Source of the DNA: Thalassotalea_H sp040779345
Lineage (GTDB): Bacteria; Pseudomonadota; Gammaproteobacteria; Enterobacterales; Alteromonadaceae
DNA length: 64,000 nt
Direction of reading: 5' to 3'
NCBI GenBank assembly: GCA_040779345.1
Contig: JBFONU010000013.1
Coordinates: 58,114-122,113 of the forward strand
Position numbers and translations under genes: made by a program. Positions 17,276 to 24,923 of the stretch are shown here, piece after piece (the first letter of the stretch is position 1; the number at the start of each line of letters is the position of its first letter). The notes under the pieces were generated by a model that saw nothing but the letters and a program-made list of their open reading frames with translations, had not been told where the DNA came from and did no database searches.

Positions 17276-17833
17276 ATGCGCCCTACAACTTACCTACTAC
17301 CCTTTTTGTCACTTTGCTTCTCGACGTCACTGCTGGCTGGATCGCTAACGCTATCAAGCCAAGATATTGCTCAGGGTAAAAATTTATCGTCGGCTCAAGA
17401 GTTTAATGGCTTTGGTTGTACAGGAGCTGACCTTTCACCCCACTTAAAGTGGACAGGGGCGCCTGAAGGAACAAAAAGTTTTGCTATTACTGTTTATGAT
17501 CCAGATGCACCAACAGGTAGTGGCTGGTGGCATTGGCAAATCGTCAATATTCCTAAATCAGTTACCGAGCTTCCTACTGGCGCAGGCACGTTAAACTCAG
17601 CATTAGCGCCAAAAGGCAGTATTCAAATTAACAATGATTATGGTAAAGCAAGTTTTGGTGGGGCGTGTCCGCCAAAAGGTCACGGCATACATCACTATCG
17701 ATTTACCATACACGCACTATCGGTTGAAAAGCTTGAACTACCAAAAGATGCATCAGGTGCGCTAGCTGGCTATATGATCAATGCTAATACCATCGAGTCA
17801 CATACCATAGAGTCATTATATCAACGAAATTAA
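17276..17833 (+). CDS. YbhB/YbcL-type phosphatidylethanolamine-binding-like (Raf kinase inhibitor-like) protein
   Basis: The 185-residue protein has a signal peptide (ending LLAGS) and a single PEBP domain. The ligand-pocket motifs DPDAPTGSGWWHW and later GHGIHHYRFTIHAL are both present. Bacterial PEBP-like proteins are periplasmic or cytoplasmic and of uncertain ligand. It starts 221 bp from the divergent AraC-type regulator gene, and an AAGGAATATT ribosome site precedes the ATG. Confidence 0.88.
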   Translation: MRPTTYLLPFLSLCFSTSLLAGSLTLSSQDIAQGKNLSSAQEFNGFGCTGADLSPHLKWTGAPEGTKSFAITVYDPDAPTGSGWWHWQIVNIPKSVTELPTGAGTLNSALAPKGSIQINNDYGKASFGGACPPKGHGIHHYRFTIHALSVEKLELPKDASGALAGYMINANTIESHTIESLYQRN

Positions 17834-17865
17834 GATGACGTAGATAAATGAATTCGTAAGGAATC

Positions 17866-17892
17866 TAAGGGCGGTGCCTCTGCGCGCCCTTA
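17866..17892. terminator. GC-rich hairpin downstream of the PEBP gene
   Basis: The arms TAAGGGCG and CGCCCTTA pair perfectly around an 11-nt loop, 33 bp after the PEBP stop. It could end that transcript, but only an A-rich run follows on this strand, so it is a weak intrinsic terminator at best. The surrounding 80 bp are noticeably more GC-rich than the neighbourhood. Confidence 0.4.
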
Positions 17893-18116
17893 ACGTTCCA
17901 AAAAATGGTCAACTGAGTCGTTCGCGAGATCCCTAAGGCGCTAGCTCCCTTCCTAATTGAAGTGTTTAACAATATTGTTGAGTGATAACGTATTGAATCA
18001 CTTTACACTTCCAAAGTGTATCGAGTTCTTATCATTAAATTAAACCGCTAAAGGTGATCTAATTCTCCGACTCATACGTATTAAATAGTAGGAAACGACT
18101 ATTGGATAAACACTAA

Positions 18117-18764
18117 ATGCGACACTTTAATAACGAGCAATTGAGTCAGATGACCAAGCGCTATAAAGCGCAAGTCATTAATAGTTTATCCGGATTTAAA
18201 AGTGCCAACCTCATTGGTACATGCAATAAACAAGGTCTGAGTAATTTAGCTATTTTTAGCTCGGTCGTTCACCTTGGCTCTTCTCCTGCCCTGATAGGTT
18301 TTATTTCAAGACCAAACAGCGTAGTACGTGACACTTTAGCTAATATTCAACAAACAAATACATTTACGATAAATCATGTCAATGCTGATATTTGGCAAGC
18401 AGCTCATCAAACCTCTGCTCGTTATGATGAAGATGACTGTGAGTTTCAAAAAACAGGTTTATCAAAAGAGTTTTTACCAAAGATCGAGGCGCCATTTGTC
18501 AAAGAAAGCCAACTAAAATTTGCTTTATCTCTACAAGAAATCATCCCGATAGCTTTAAATAATACACAGTTAGTGATTGGTCAGGTTACTGACATCATTT
18601 GTGATGAAATAGCGATTAAAGATGACGGTTACATCGACATTGAATATTTAAACACGGTAAGTGTTTCTGGTTTAGACAGCTATCATTCAAGCCAAAGACT
18701 GGCGCGTTTACCTTATGCTAAACCTGATGATAAAAGCTTGTGTATTTCGGCTGGAGGTAAATAG
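18117..18764 (+). CDS. Flavin reductase-like (FMN-binding split-barrel) protein
   Basis: The 215-residue protein fits the flavin-reductase-like split barrel: SANLIGTCNKQGLSNLAIFS for the first strands, then PALIGFISRPNSVVRDTLAN and the TFTINHVN strand that shape the FMN pocket. Such proteins bind FMN and reduce flavin or act as small oxidoreductases. It heads a tight four-gene operon (2-bp and 8-bp gaps, then an overlap) with DUF3429, DCC-thiol oxidoreductase and SDR genes. From memory, similar sets accompany photolyase/light-stress operons in marine Gammaproteobacteria, but no photolyase is visible here. Confidence 0.85.
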   Translation: MRHFNNEQLSQMTKRYKAQVINSLSGFKSANLIGTCNKQGLSNLAIFSSVVHLGSSPALIGFISRPNSVVRDTLANIQQTNTFTINHVNADIWQAAHQTSARYDEDDCEFQKTGLSKEFLPKIEAPFVKESQLKFALSLQEIIPIALNNTQLVIGQVTDIICDEIAIKDDGYIDIEYLNTVSVSGLDSYHSSQRLARLPYAKPDDKSLCISAGGK

Positions 18765-18766
18765 CA

Positions 18767-19195
18767 ATGAACAGCTCTAAGATCTTGGGATACCTTGGCT
18801 TAATTCCTTTTATTGTTTGCTTATATTTAAGCGATGAAACATTTGAGTATTTCAACAACAAATTCGCATTTGTTGCCTATAGCGCAATCATTTTAAGCTT
18901 TCTTGCCGGGACATTGTGGACATCGGCTCATAAAACATCGAATACACAACAATTAATTATCAGTAATGTCTTCAGTTTAACCGCCTTTGTCTCCTTACTT
19001 TTACCAGTGCATATTGCAATAATGGTATTGGCGGTTGGTTTTTTGTGCATCTGTGTATACGAAAAGTTCTTTATGCTTAACGACAAGCAACTCGACAGCT
19101 ATTTAAAAATGCGTGTTCAATTAAGCTTTATCGTCATTGCTCTTCATATCACCGCATATATCCGCTGGTTTACTCTGTCAATGCCTCCCCATTAG
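18767..19195 (+). CDS. DUF3429 family inner-membrane protein
   Basis: The 142-residue protein has about four or five hydrophobic helices. It shows the DUF3429 look: LGYLGLIPFIVCL at the start, YSAIILSFLAGTLW in the second helix and a final helix with AYIRWF. Its function is unknown. It starts 2 bp after the flavin reductase gene and ends 8 bp before the DCC gene, so co-translation is likely. A role in the same redox/light-stress pathway is inference from context. Confidence 0.8.
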   Translation: MNSSKILGYLGLIPFIVCLYLSDETFEYFNNKFAFVAYSAIILSFLAGTLWTSAHKTSNTQQLIISNVFSLTAFVSLLLPVHIAIMVLAVGFLCICVYEKFFMLNDKQLDSYLKMRVQLSFIVIALHITAYIRWFTLSMPPH

Positions 19196-19203
19196 GATTA
19201 ATT

Positions 19204-19629
19204 ATGTTAACAATTTTTTATGATGGTAATTGCCCCTTATGTACAACCGAAATGACTTATTTGAAACGTCACGATAAAAATAATCTTATTAATTTAATCA
19301 ACTTACATCAGCCAGATTTTGCATCGTCTTTTCCTGAAATAGCTTTTAATGAGGCTATGCAAATTTTACATGGTAGATATCAAGGCAAGTTATTATTAGG
19401 TCTTGAAGTAACCCATCGAGCATGGACTCTTGTCGGAAAAGGCTTTTGGGTGGCCCCATTAAACTGGTCCGTAATTAAAACACTTAGCCATTGGGGTTAT
19501 TTAGGGATGGCAAAATACAGACATCAAATTTCATTTATTTTAAATAAAGCCTTTCATTTATCAGCAACAAAATGCCAATCAGGAGTTTGTTATGACAAAA
19601 AAACGCACGATAATAATAGGTGCAAGTAG
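19204..19629 (+). CDS. DCC-family (DUF393) thiol-disulfide oxidoreductase-like protein
   Basis: The 141-residue protein begins with the family-defining FYDGNCPLCTTEM, a CPLC redox motif inside the DxxCPxC signature. The usual DUF393 body follows, including HRAWTLVGKGFWVAPLNW and a late CQSGVCYD. The Cys pair suggests thiol-disulfide chemistry, which is unproven for the family. Its last 38 bp overlap the start of the SDR gene in another frame, an unusually long operonic overlap; an internal SDR start would shorten it, but the SDR motif begins within 10 residues. Confidence 0.87.
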   Translation: MLTIFYDGNCPLCTTEMTYLKRHDKNNLINLINLHQPDFASSFPEIAFNEAMQILHGRYQGKLLLGLEVTHRAWTLVGKGFWVAPLNWSVIKTLSHWGYLGMAKYRHQISFILNKAFHLSATKCQSGVCYDKKTHDNNRCK

Positions 19630-20326
19630 TGAGATAGCAAAAGCCTTAGCTGTAGAGGTTTTGACTCAATTAGATGATAATTTAATATTGATCAGTCGCA
19701 CCTCAAATAGCGACAATTTAACCAACAATAGCCACGTTAAGCAGATCCTTGTAAAAGACTATTCATCACAAGCAATTGCACAGGCCGTTAGTGAGATCAG
19801 GCAAATAAAGCAGCAACCAATTACGCAAGTATTCATTTGCCATGGCGTTTTACACAGTGACGATATACAACCAGAAAAGCGCTTAGAAGATATTAACTGT
19901 TCATCTTTTCAACAAGTAATGATAACAAATGCGCTAACGCCAATACTATGGCTTCAACAACTTACCCCTTTAATTGCTGGCGATAAGCCATGTAAGATCG
20001 TTATATTTAGCGCCAGAGTAGGCAGCATCAGTGATAATCGTTTAGGTGGCTGGTATAGTTATCGAGCATCCAAAGCCGCATTAAATATGATGATAAAAAC
20101 TTCGGCGATAGAACTAGCTCGCCGCGCAAAGAATATTAAGATAATTGCCTTTCACCCTGGCACAACTGATACACAATTATCAAAACCTTTCCAAAATAAT
20201 GTCCCTGAAAATAAGCTTTTTACCTGTCAGTTTGTCGCAAAGCAATTGTTAACAATTATTGACCATATAGAAATTGATCACACAGCAAGCTATGTTGACT
20301 GGCAAGGTCAATCAATTAATTGGTGA
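19592..20326 (+). CDS. Short-chain dehydrogenase/reductase (CsgA/C-factor-like)
   Basis: The 244-residue Rossmann-fold protein has the N-terminal cofactor motif IIIGASSEIAKAL, the catalytic Ser in IFSARVGSISDN and the YxxxK pair in YSYRASKAALNMM. A downstream HPGTTDT matches the SDR PG motif. The short length and single domain resemble C-factor-type SDRs. The substrate is unknown. It is the last gene of the flavin reductase operon and overlaps the DCC gene. Confidence 0.88.
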   Translation: MTKKRTIIIGASSEIAKALAVEVLTQLDDNLILISRTSNSDNLTNNSHVKQILVKDYSSQAIAQAVSEIRQIKQQPITQVFICHGVLHSDDIQPEKRLEDINCSSFQQVMITNALTPILWLQQLTPLIAGDKPCKIVIFSARVGSISDNRLGGWYSYRASKAALNMMIKTSAIELARRAKNIKIIAFHPGTTDTQLSKPFQNNVPENKLFTCQFVAKQLLTIIDHIEIDHTASYVDWQGQSINW

Positions 20327-20347
20327 TGTTACGTAACGACTAAAAGG

Positions 20348-20563
20348 TTATTGCCAACCCATGCGCCATTTAGTCGGCTGTTTAAGCTCCCGCCAATCTA
20401 TTTTATATTCGCTTTTGGAGATCACTGCTTCAATAATACATTGGGTGACTAGTTGATTTTCATCATAGCTAACACGGGTGATAATAAAATGTTTTTCTTT
20501 ATTTTTTACTTCGACTTTTGTCCATTTACTCTGCAACAATACTTTCGGGTTCACTTTATTCAT
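20348..20563 (-). CDS. TIGR02450-type small Trp-rich protein
   Basis: The 71-residue protein matches the small tryptophan-rich family: NPKVLLQSKWTKVE at the N-terminus and IDWRELKQPTKWRMGWQ at the end, with conserved Trp residues. Function unknown. It overlaps the end of the CIA30 gene by 8 bp and is co-directional with it. Members are often found near photolyase/cryptochrome-type gene sets (recollection, not shown here). Confidence 0.82.
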   Translation of the reverse strand: MNKVNPKVLLQSKWTKVEVKNKEKHFIITRVSYDENQLVTQCIIEAVISKSEYKIDWRELKQPTKWRMGWQ

Positions 20564-21206
20564 TTTGTGAAAAGCTCAAATTATAAATTGATAAGGAAAA
20601 GTCACCCGGCACTTTTTTCGTGATAAGAAAGCCAACTTGACCAATGTCTGCTGAATTTAGTTTTGGGGCATTACTAATCAGTCGGCCGCGAAATGACGCT
20701 TGAAAATCAGTTAGTTTAAAGCTGATTTTTTGTCTTACTCCTGCAGCCGTATTAAAGTTATGTTTGTAGGCGACTCGATAACCCTCAATATTAGCCATCA
20801 ACCTCATTTGATAAGGTTGTCCATCACCTGCCACTTCAATAGAAACAACCTCTAGGTCTTGGGGCAATGGTTTTATCACTCGATATATAGAACTGAATCC
20901 ACCATTGTTTTGCAACGAAATACGACCACTAAACACCCCGTGATCGGCCTTAAAAGCAATTTCTCCTGTCGATTTCCCTCCCATGACACCATCATTAGTT
21001 ACCCCCCAATATTTGATTTCTTGTTGATCAATAAACTTAATCATCAATGGTATTTCCTTTTTAATATGAAGGGTATCTTGATTAACAGCATCAGCCTGAT
21101 AGGCCAACACTGCGGCACTATAAAAATATAACGCACTTAAACAAAGCCATGTACTCGCCTTAACTATTGACCTTGTATTTGCATCAACAAACATGATTTG
21201 ATACAA
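20556..21206 (-). CDS. CIA30 (NDUFAF1-like) domain protein, probably exported
   Basis: The 216-residue protein has a hydrophobic N-terminal signal (WLCLSALYFYSAAVLA), then a CIA30 domain with the diagnostic WGVTNDGVMGGKSTGEI and NNGGFSSIYRV. The fold is a galactose-binding-like jelly roll; bacterial homologues have no fixed role despite the complex I assembly factor name. The likely start overlaps the HAD gene by 23 bp, and its end overlaps the Trp-rich gene, forming a compact operon. Confidence 0.85.
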   Translation of the reverse strand: MYQIMFVDANTRSIVKASTWLCLSALYFYSAAVLAYQADAVNQDTLHIKKEIPLMIKFIDQQEIKYWGVTNDGVMGGKSTGEIAFKADHGVFSGRISLQNNGGFSSIYRVIKPLPQDLEVVSIEVAGDGQPYQMRLMANIEGYRVAYKHNFNTAAGVRQKISFKLTDFQASFRGRLISNAPKLNSADIGQVGFLITKKVPGDFSLSIYNLSFSQNE

Positions 21207-21813
21207 GACTTGTTTGGCTCAAGTGCAGCGGCTCTTCAAGTGCGTTAGATAGTTCATTAAGATCGTGCACCACTAAGTCAGCTAAATGGGCATAATCTAA
21301 GTTTTGACCATGAGTTACAATGCATGACATTGTATTGGCATTTAATGCCGCCTGCAGATCATAGAGATAATCACCAACGTATAGTAAATTTTCAGGTGCC
21401 ATGTTCCAGTGTTTAGCTAAATATAATAACGCATCGGGAGCTGGCTTTGGTTGATGATCTTCTCTTGTTAAAATAATTGGAATATCAATGGCATTGTTTT
21501 GTACTTTTAATGCCGCCGCTTGTTGGCTATTTCTCGTAACAATAGCGCACGGGATTTTATACTGAGACAAAAGGCTGAGTAATTTATCAGTTCCCTCTAA
21601 CTTTTTAGCGCTCAAAGCATCAGCCATTTCGTGAGCAATGATCAGCTTTTTGGCAATCTGCTGTTTTTCTGCTGGCAACGAATCAACAAAGCTAAGTAAG
21701 TCGACATTGTTAGGACAATCTATTGAGGCTTTAATATGGTCAAAATTCAAACTTGATGATACCAAGGTATTATCAAGATCAAAGATTACGCCCAATAATT
21801 TATTTGTTAACAC
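21184..21813 (-). CDS. HAD-superfamily phosphatase (phosphoglycolate phosphatase-like)
   Basis: The 209-residue protein has the HAD motifs in order: I FDLDNTLV (residues 12-19), II VTRNSQ, III Lys in HQPKPAPDALL, IV VGDYLYDLQAA. A helical cap of about 60 residues places it in subfamily I like phosphoglycolate phosphatases. It could stand in for the gph gene that is absent from the rpe-trpS interval later in the window, but homology to Gph is only general and the annotation should stay broad. Confidence 0.87.
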   Translation of the reverse strand: MLTNKLLGVIFDLDNTLVSSSLNFDHIKASIDCPNNVDLLSFVDSLPAEKQQIAKKLIIAHEMADALSAKKLEGTDKLLSLLSQYKIPCAIVTRNSQQAAALKVQNNAIDIPIILTREDHQPKPAPDALLYLAKHWNMAPENLLYVGDYLYDLQAALNANTMSCIVTHGQNLDYAHLADLVVHDLNELSNALEEPLHLSQTSLVSNHVC

Positions 21814-21835
21814 ACTAACCCCCTTTCTTTAAACA

Positions 21836-22099
21836 TCATGAGGTAAAGGGTAGAATTTTCCGAGTGATTGTCGAAAACTCATCAAGGGTTGCTTTATTTT
21901 TAAAATCAACCGCTAACTTACCATGAAATAATAATGTGATGGTTAAGTCTTTGTAAGTTAACCAGCACGTATAGCCATCAACATCATGACTTGCTTTAAT
22001 ACCATGATATTCATGTGCATCTTTGAGCTTTACACCTTTTTGCATCGTTATATCGAAAAGTTGCAAAAAGTCTCTGGATTTTAATTTTACATCACTCAT
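21836..22099 (-). CDS. DUF3081-like small protein
   Basis: This is a small protein of about 87 residues from the ATG at 22099; a TTG at 22126 would add nine residues and overlap the upstream gene. The segment KGVKLKDAHEYHGIKASHD, followed by VDGYTCWL and LLFHGKLAVDF, resembles the DUF3081 pattern (G.ka..d.DGYt...FH..ld). Function unknown. It lies between the HAD gene and another small conserved gene on the same strand. Confidence 0.62.
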   Translation of the reverse strand: MSDVKLKSRDFLQLFDITMQKGVKLKDAHEYHGIKASHDVDGYTCWLTYKDLTITLLFHGKLAVDFKNKATLDEFSTITRKILPFTS

Positions 22100-22104
22100 A
22101 TCAG

Positions 22105-22398
22105 TTAAAAACGAATCAATTGGCAAATTTTATCATTTGAGCTGAGCTGATTATTGTTTGAACCACACATTTCATCATAAGCTGTTTGATATTCCAGGGT
22201 TGCGCTAAAGATATTATTTTTTCTTAAATAATCCTTTGCTTGCACTAATGAGTTTAACATTACGATCTCAGGAGTGTTGTCTAAACCAACAAAGTTATTG
22301 TCTAAATCAGTTGCACCAACAAGATAATGCACTGAATCTGACACGCGAATGATTTTTGGCATTAATAGCTCTTCATGATTAATAAAAGGGTCTTTCAT
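22105..22398 (-). CDS. Small conserved protein, DUF6482-like
   Basis: This is a 97-residue soluble protein. SDSVHYLVGATD, the spacing of a central beta-hairpin, and the ATLEYQTAYDEMCGS segment resemble DUF6482 proteins, which typically end near AYDEM-G. A strong ribosome site (GGAGGTTAT) precedes the ATG. No catalytic motif is visible. It heads a run of five small minus-strand genes down to 20348, though whether they share one transcript is unknown. Confidence 0.62.
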   Translation of the reverse strand: MKDPFINHEELLMPKIIRVSDSVHYLVGATDLDNNFVGLDNTPEIVMLNSLVQAKDYLRKNNIFSATLEYQTAYDEMCGSNNNQLSSNDKICQLIRF

Positions 22399-22638
22399 AA
22401 TATAACCTCCAAATTGTTACCCCCCTCAATACGAAATGAACAGAAGATTAGATCATTATTTTTCATCCCTGAACAATCATCATTTTTTGGTGAATAAAAA
22501 AGTATAAAAGGAGGCACTTAACAACCGTCTGCAGTAACAAGCATTAACCGTTAAAAATATTTTCAACTATGGTGTAATAAACATCACCCTCACACCACTA
22601 ACCAAGCATTAAAAGAATTAACATCAATCAGGATTTCA

Positions 22639-23127
22639 ATGGGAAGCGATTTTTATCATTTATCAATACTGCCTTACGCTGGAATTATTATAAAAATTTG
22701 TCGGGCTTACACCAATAGTCAGGAAGATTTTGAAGATTATTACCAAGAGGTTTGTCTGCAAATTTGGCGCAGTAAAGATAATTTTAATAGCGAAAGCGAA
22801 TGGTCAACTTGGATATATCGAATTTCACTTAACGTCTGTTTAACCTATCTAAAACGACGCAAAAATGGTGACAAAGCGATTGTATCAGACCAATTGCCAG
22901 AAGAAGTTATTGACGATAGCAAAGCGTTTATGAGTGACGAAATAAACACGTTATACAATGCGATTAAACATTTATCAGAAACCGACAGAGCCATTATATT
23001 GCTTTATCTCGAAGAGAAAACCTATGAAGAAATAGCAGAAATTATTGGCAGTAATACCAATAACATTGGCGTTCGAATAAAGCGAATTAAAGACAGACTA
23101 AACAAAATTATCAATCAAAAGGATTAA
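22639..23127 (+). CDS. ECF-type sigma-70 family RNA polymerase sigma factor
   Basis: The 162-residue protein has sigma region 2 (DFEDYYQEVCLQIWRS, then STWIYRISLNVCLTYLKR) and region 4 (LSETDRAIILLYLEEKTYEEIAEIIG, then NNIGVRIKRIKDRL). There is no region 1 or 3, so it is an ECF sigma factor. The next gene, 3 bp downstream, encodes a membrane protein that is the natural candidate for its anti-sigma factor or partner. The target promoters are not known; autoregulation is common in the family. Confidence 0.9.
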   Translation: MGSDFYHLSILPYAGIIIKICRAYTNSQEDFEDYYQEVCLQIWRSKDNFNSESEWSTWIYRISLNVCLTYLKRRKNGDKAIVSDQLPEEVIDDSKAFMSDEINTLYNAIKHLSETDRAIILLYLEEKTYEEIAEIIGSNTNNIGVRIKRIKDRLNKIINQKD

Positions 23128-23130
23128 AGC

Positions 23131-23772
23131 ATGAGTAAATCAATTGAAACAATGTGGAAAGAGGGCTTTATTAATGAAGCTCACATAAGCGCACCAAAGA
23201 TTAATGATCTATATAATCGAAAGTCACAAAATATTGTAGATAGACTGCAACATATGTTCGCGATAAATATAAACGCACTTATTATTGGCAGCATAATCAT
23301 GCTTATTATGATGAGTCTTATAGGCGCACCATTTCTTGGCTTATATATTTGTTGTTTACTAACACCGCTGATCATTATTGCTAAAAAAGAATTGAAAAAG
23401 TCGGTTAACTTATCAAAAGGACAAAGCAGTTATGATTACCTGATAAGCTTTAACGAATGGCTACAAAGCTCTATTAATACCTACTCTCGCTATTACAAAG
23501 TATTTTATCCCTTGTTTTTTCTAGGTATGGCCACGCAAGCAGTTGTTAGCAAAGCTGGTGGAAAAGTGATCGCCTTATTAACAGAAGCACTTCCAACGGA
23601 TATTTTCATATTGGGGCAACCTTACTATCTTATCATTTTGATAGCCCTGATAACTCTCATTGTAGCGAGATATTCCGAAGCCTTATATCGCATGGACCTT
23701 AACATTATTTATGGTCGACAGTTTAAAAAGCTTGAAGAGCTTATTACCGATATGAAAGAGTTAAGAAAGTAA
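23131..23772 (+). CDS. Membrane protein partner of the ECF sigma factor (putative anti-sigma factor)
   Basis: The 213-residue protein has a cytoplasmic N-terminus of about 45 residues, two close membrane helices (residues 45-85, with LIIGSIIMLIMMSLIG), a middle region, and two more helices (about 125-185). It ends in a charged cytoplasmic tail. It has no zinc-binding HxxxCxxC motif, so it is not a ZAS-type anti-sigma factor. Its position 3 bp after the sigma gene is the main evidence for a regulatory role. I do not recognise the family. Confidence 0.6.
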   Translation: MSKSIETMWKEGFINEAHISAPKINDLYNRKSQNIVDRLQHMFAININALIIGSIIMLIMMSLIGAPFLGLYICCLLTPLIIIAKKELKKSVNLSKGQSSYDYLISFNEWLQSSINTYSRYYKVFYPLFFLGMATQAVVSKAGGKVIALLTEALPTDIFILGQPYYLIILIALITLIVARYSEALYRMDLNIIYGRQFKKLEELITDMKELRK

Positions 23773-23805
23773 CATCAAACACTTCTTCTACCGTTTTGTT
23801 AGTGC

Positions 23806-23898
23806 TTCAAGTCAACACGACAAAGTTGACTTGAACTATCGCTAGCATTAGAATTCATCTTAGGTTGCAGAGACGCCTTTTCCGCCAAAGATGAATTC
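23806..23898. repeat. Two consecutive inverted repeats downstream of the sigma operon
   Basis: First hairpin: 11-bp arms TTCAAGTCAAC (23806-23816) and GTTGACTTGAA (23825-23835) with an 8-nt loop. Second: GAATTCATCTT (23851-23861) and AAGATGAATTC (23888-23898), extendable with one mismatch. Neither has a T run, so they may be RNA-structure or protein-binding elements rather than simple terminators. Confidence 0.6.
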
Positions 23899-23981
23899 AC
23901 TCTGATTTCAAATAAATAAACAGTTCAATAAGAACTAAGTAGGCTTTGCGGAGTGCCAATTAAACTTAGAGGAATTGAATT

Positions 23982-24209
23982 GTGTCTATTCACACCAAAA
24001 ACTCACTTAGCTATTGGCTAAAAACTCAAACATCTTACAATAATCTTTTTAACAAGTTTCAGATACCGTTAAACAAACGTCTATTCATATTAAGCGGCAT
24101 CATGGTTTTGTCCGGCAGTTTATTGTTATCACCAGCAAGTATTACCGCAAAATGTCATTTATCCTTGGGTAATAGCATTTCTTTTCACGCACAAATTGAA
24201 TTGAAATAA
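23982..24209 (+). CDS. Small hypothetical protein with one membrane segment
   Basis: This is a 75-residue frame from a GTG with an AGAGGA ribosome site about 8 bases upstream. It has one hydrophobic segment (LFILSGIMVLSGSLLLSPAS) near the middle and a short tail. No family is recognised. It ends 6 bp before the next gene, which has its own ribosome site, so the two could be co-transcribed. Coding status is uncertain: length and composition alone do not prove it. Confidence 0.4.
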   Translation: MSIHTKNSLSYWLKTQTSYNNLFNKFQIPLNKRLFILSGIMVLSGSLLLSPASITAKCHLSLGNSISFHAQIELK

Positions 24210-24215
24210 GGACAA

Positions 24216-24749
24216 ATGATGAAACTTGCAGTCAATGAAGTAAAAACTCAAGCCAAGAAGTTATTTAAAGCGTTGAATGAAAACGAAGATTTATTACAAA
24301 CAATGCAATTGCCACTAAAGCGAGTCTCAGTTTCGTCTTTAACGCAGTTAAAACTCAAGCATTGTTTATCTATGGTCTCGCATCAACTCGGCTTTGATAG
24401 TTGGCAAGATGCTCACGAAATACTTTCAGGTAAACTGAGTCCAATTGAATCATGCAATATGGGCAGTTTTTTCTATCCTAAAAGTTGCGGTGCTTTCATT
24501 AATGAATGGTTTGTTGATTATCAACAAGCTAAAAACATATTACTTAAAGATGAAACATCGAAGTGGTTACTTCCCTATAAAAATCAATATATTGTCGTTA
24601 AAAAAAGCTATATTGATGTGTTTAAACTTAATCAAGAGGTTACTGCGCTTTGGGCTAAGATTTGCCATGATATGGTGGAAGGCTATAACTCAAGCGAATG
24701 GGATAAAATAACCTGTCAAATTATTAAGAACAGAGCTAAAAATTATTAA
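24216..24749 (+). CDS. Hypothetical protein with glyoxalase-associated-type N-terminal region
   Basis: The 177-residue soluble protein has an N-terminal part (KKLFKALNENEDLL, then SSLTQLKLKHCLSMVSHQLGFDSWQDAHEIL) that resembles the helical segment found at the start of some plasmid- or stress-associated glyoxalase-superfamily proteins (SHSQALE...HQLGF..W). The C-terminal half shows no recognised domain. A ribosome site (AAGGACAAATG) supports the start. Function unknown. Confidence 0.6.
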   Translation: MMKLAVNEVKTQAKKLFKALNENEDLLQTMQLPLKRVSVSSLTQLKLKHCLSMVSHQLGFDSWQDAHEILSGKLSPIESCNMGSFFYPKSCGAFINEWFVDYQQAKNILLKDETSKWLLPYKNQYIVVKKSYIDVFKLNQEVTALWAKICHDMVEGYNSSEWDKITCQIIKNRAKNY

Positions 24750-24758
24750 CATCTTAAT

Positions 24759-24833
24759 CCCCGTTTAACTCATTCGGGGCTTTGACAAAAAACCACCAAG
24801 TAAGGTTAATTAGCTCGCCTTACTTGGTATTTT
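24759..24833. terminator. Terminator hairpins between the 24.2-kb gene and nhaR
   Basis: Two stem-loops are present. CCCCG/CGGGG spans 24759-24779. A stronger 11-bp stem, ACCAAGTAAGG (24795-24805) with CCTTACTTGGT (24818-24828), is followed by ATTTTC. The genes on either side converge, so the second hairpin can serve both strands. Confidence 0.72.
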
Positions 24834-24923
24834 CATTACAGTGCTAAATAACCTAAGCACGGGCAAGTAATACCACTAATACCACACAAGCGATGGTTCA
24901 AATATTGTAGACCGACAGCAACT

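Noticed and set aside
19592..19629. The 38-bp DCC/SDR overlap as a frameshift fusing both genes
   Set aside because: Each protein has its own complete N- and C-terminal motifs and the SDR has a ribosome site (CAGGAG) before its ATG.
21184..21813. Naming the HAD gene gph
   Set aside because: The motifs are general for the HAD superfamily and it is not in the conserved gph position.
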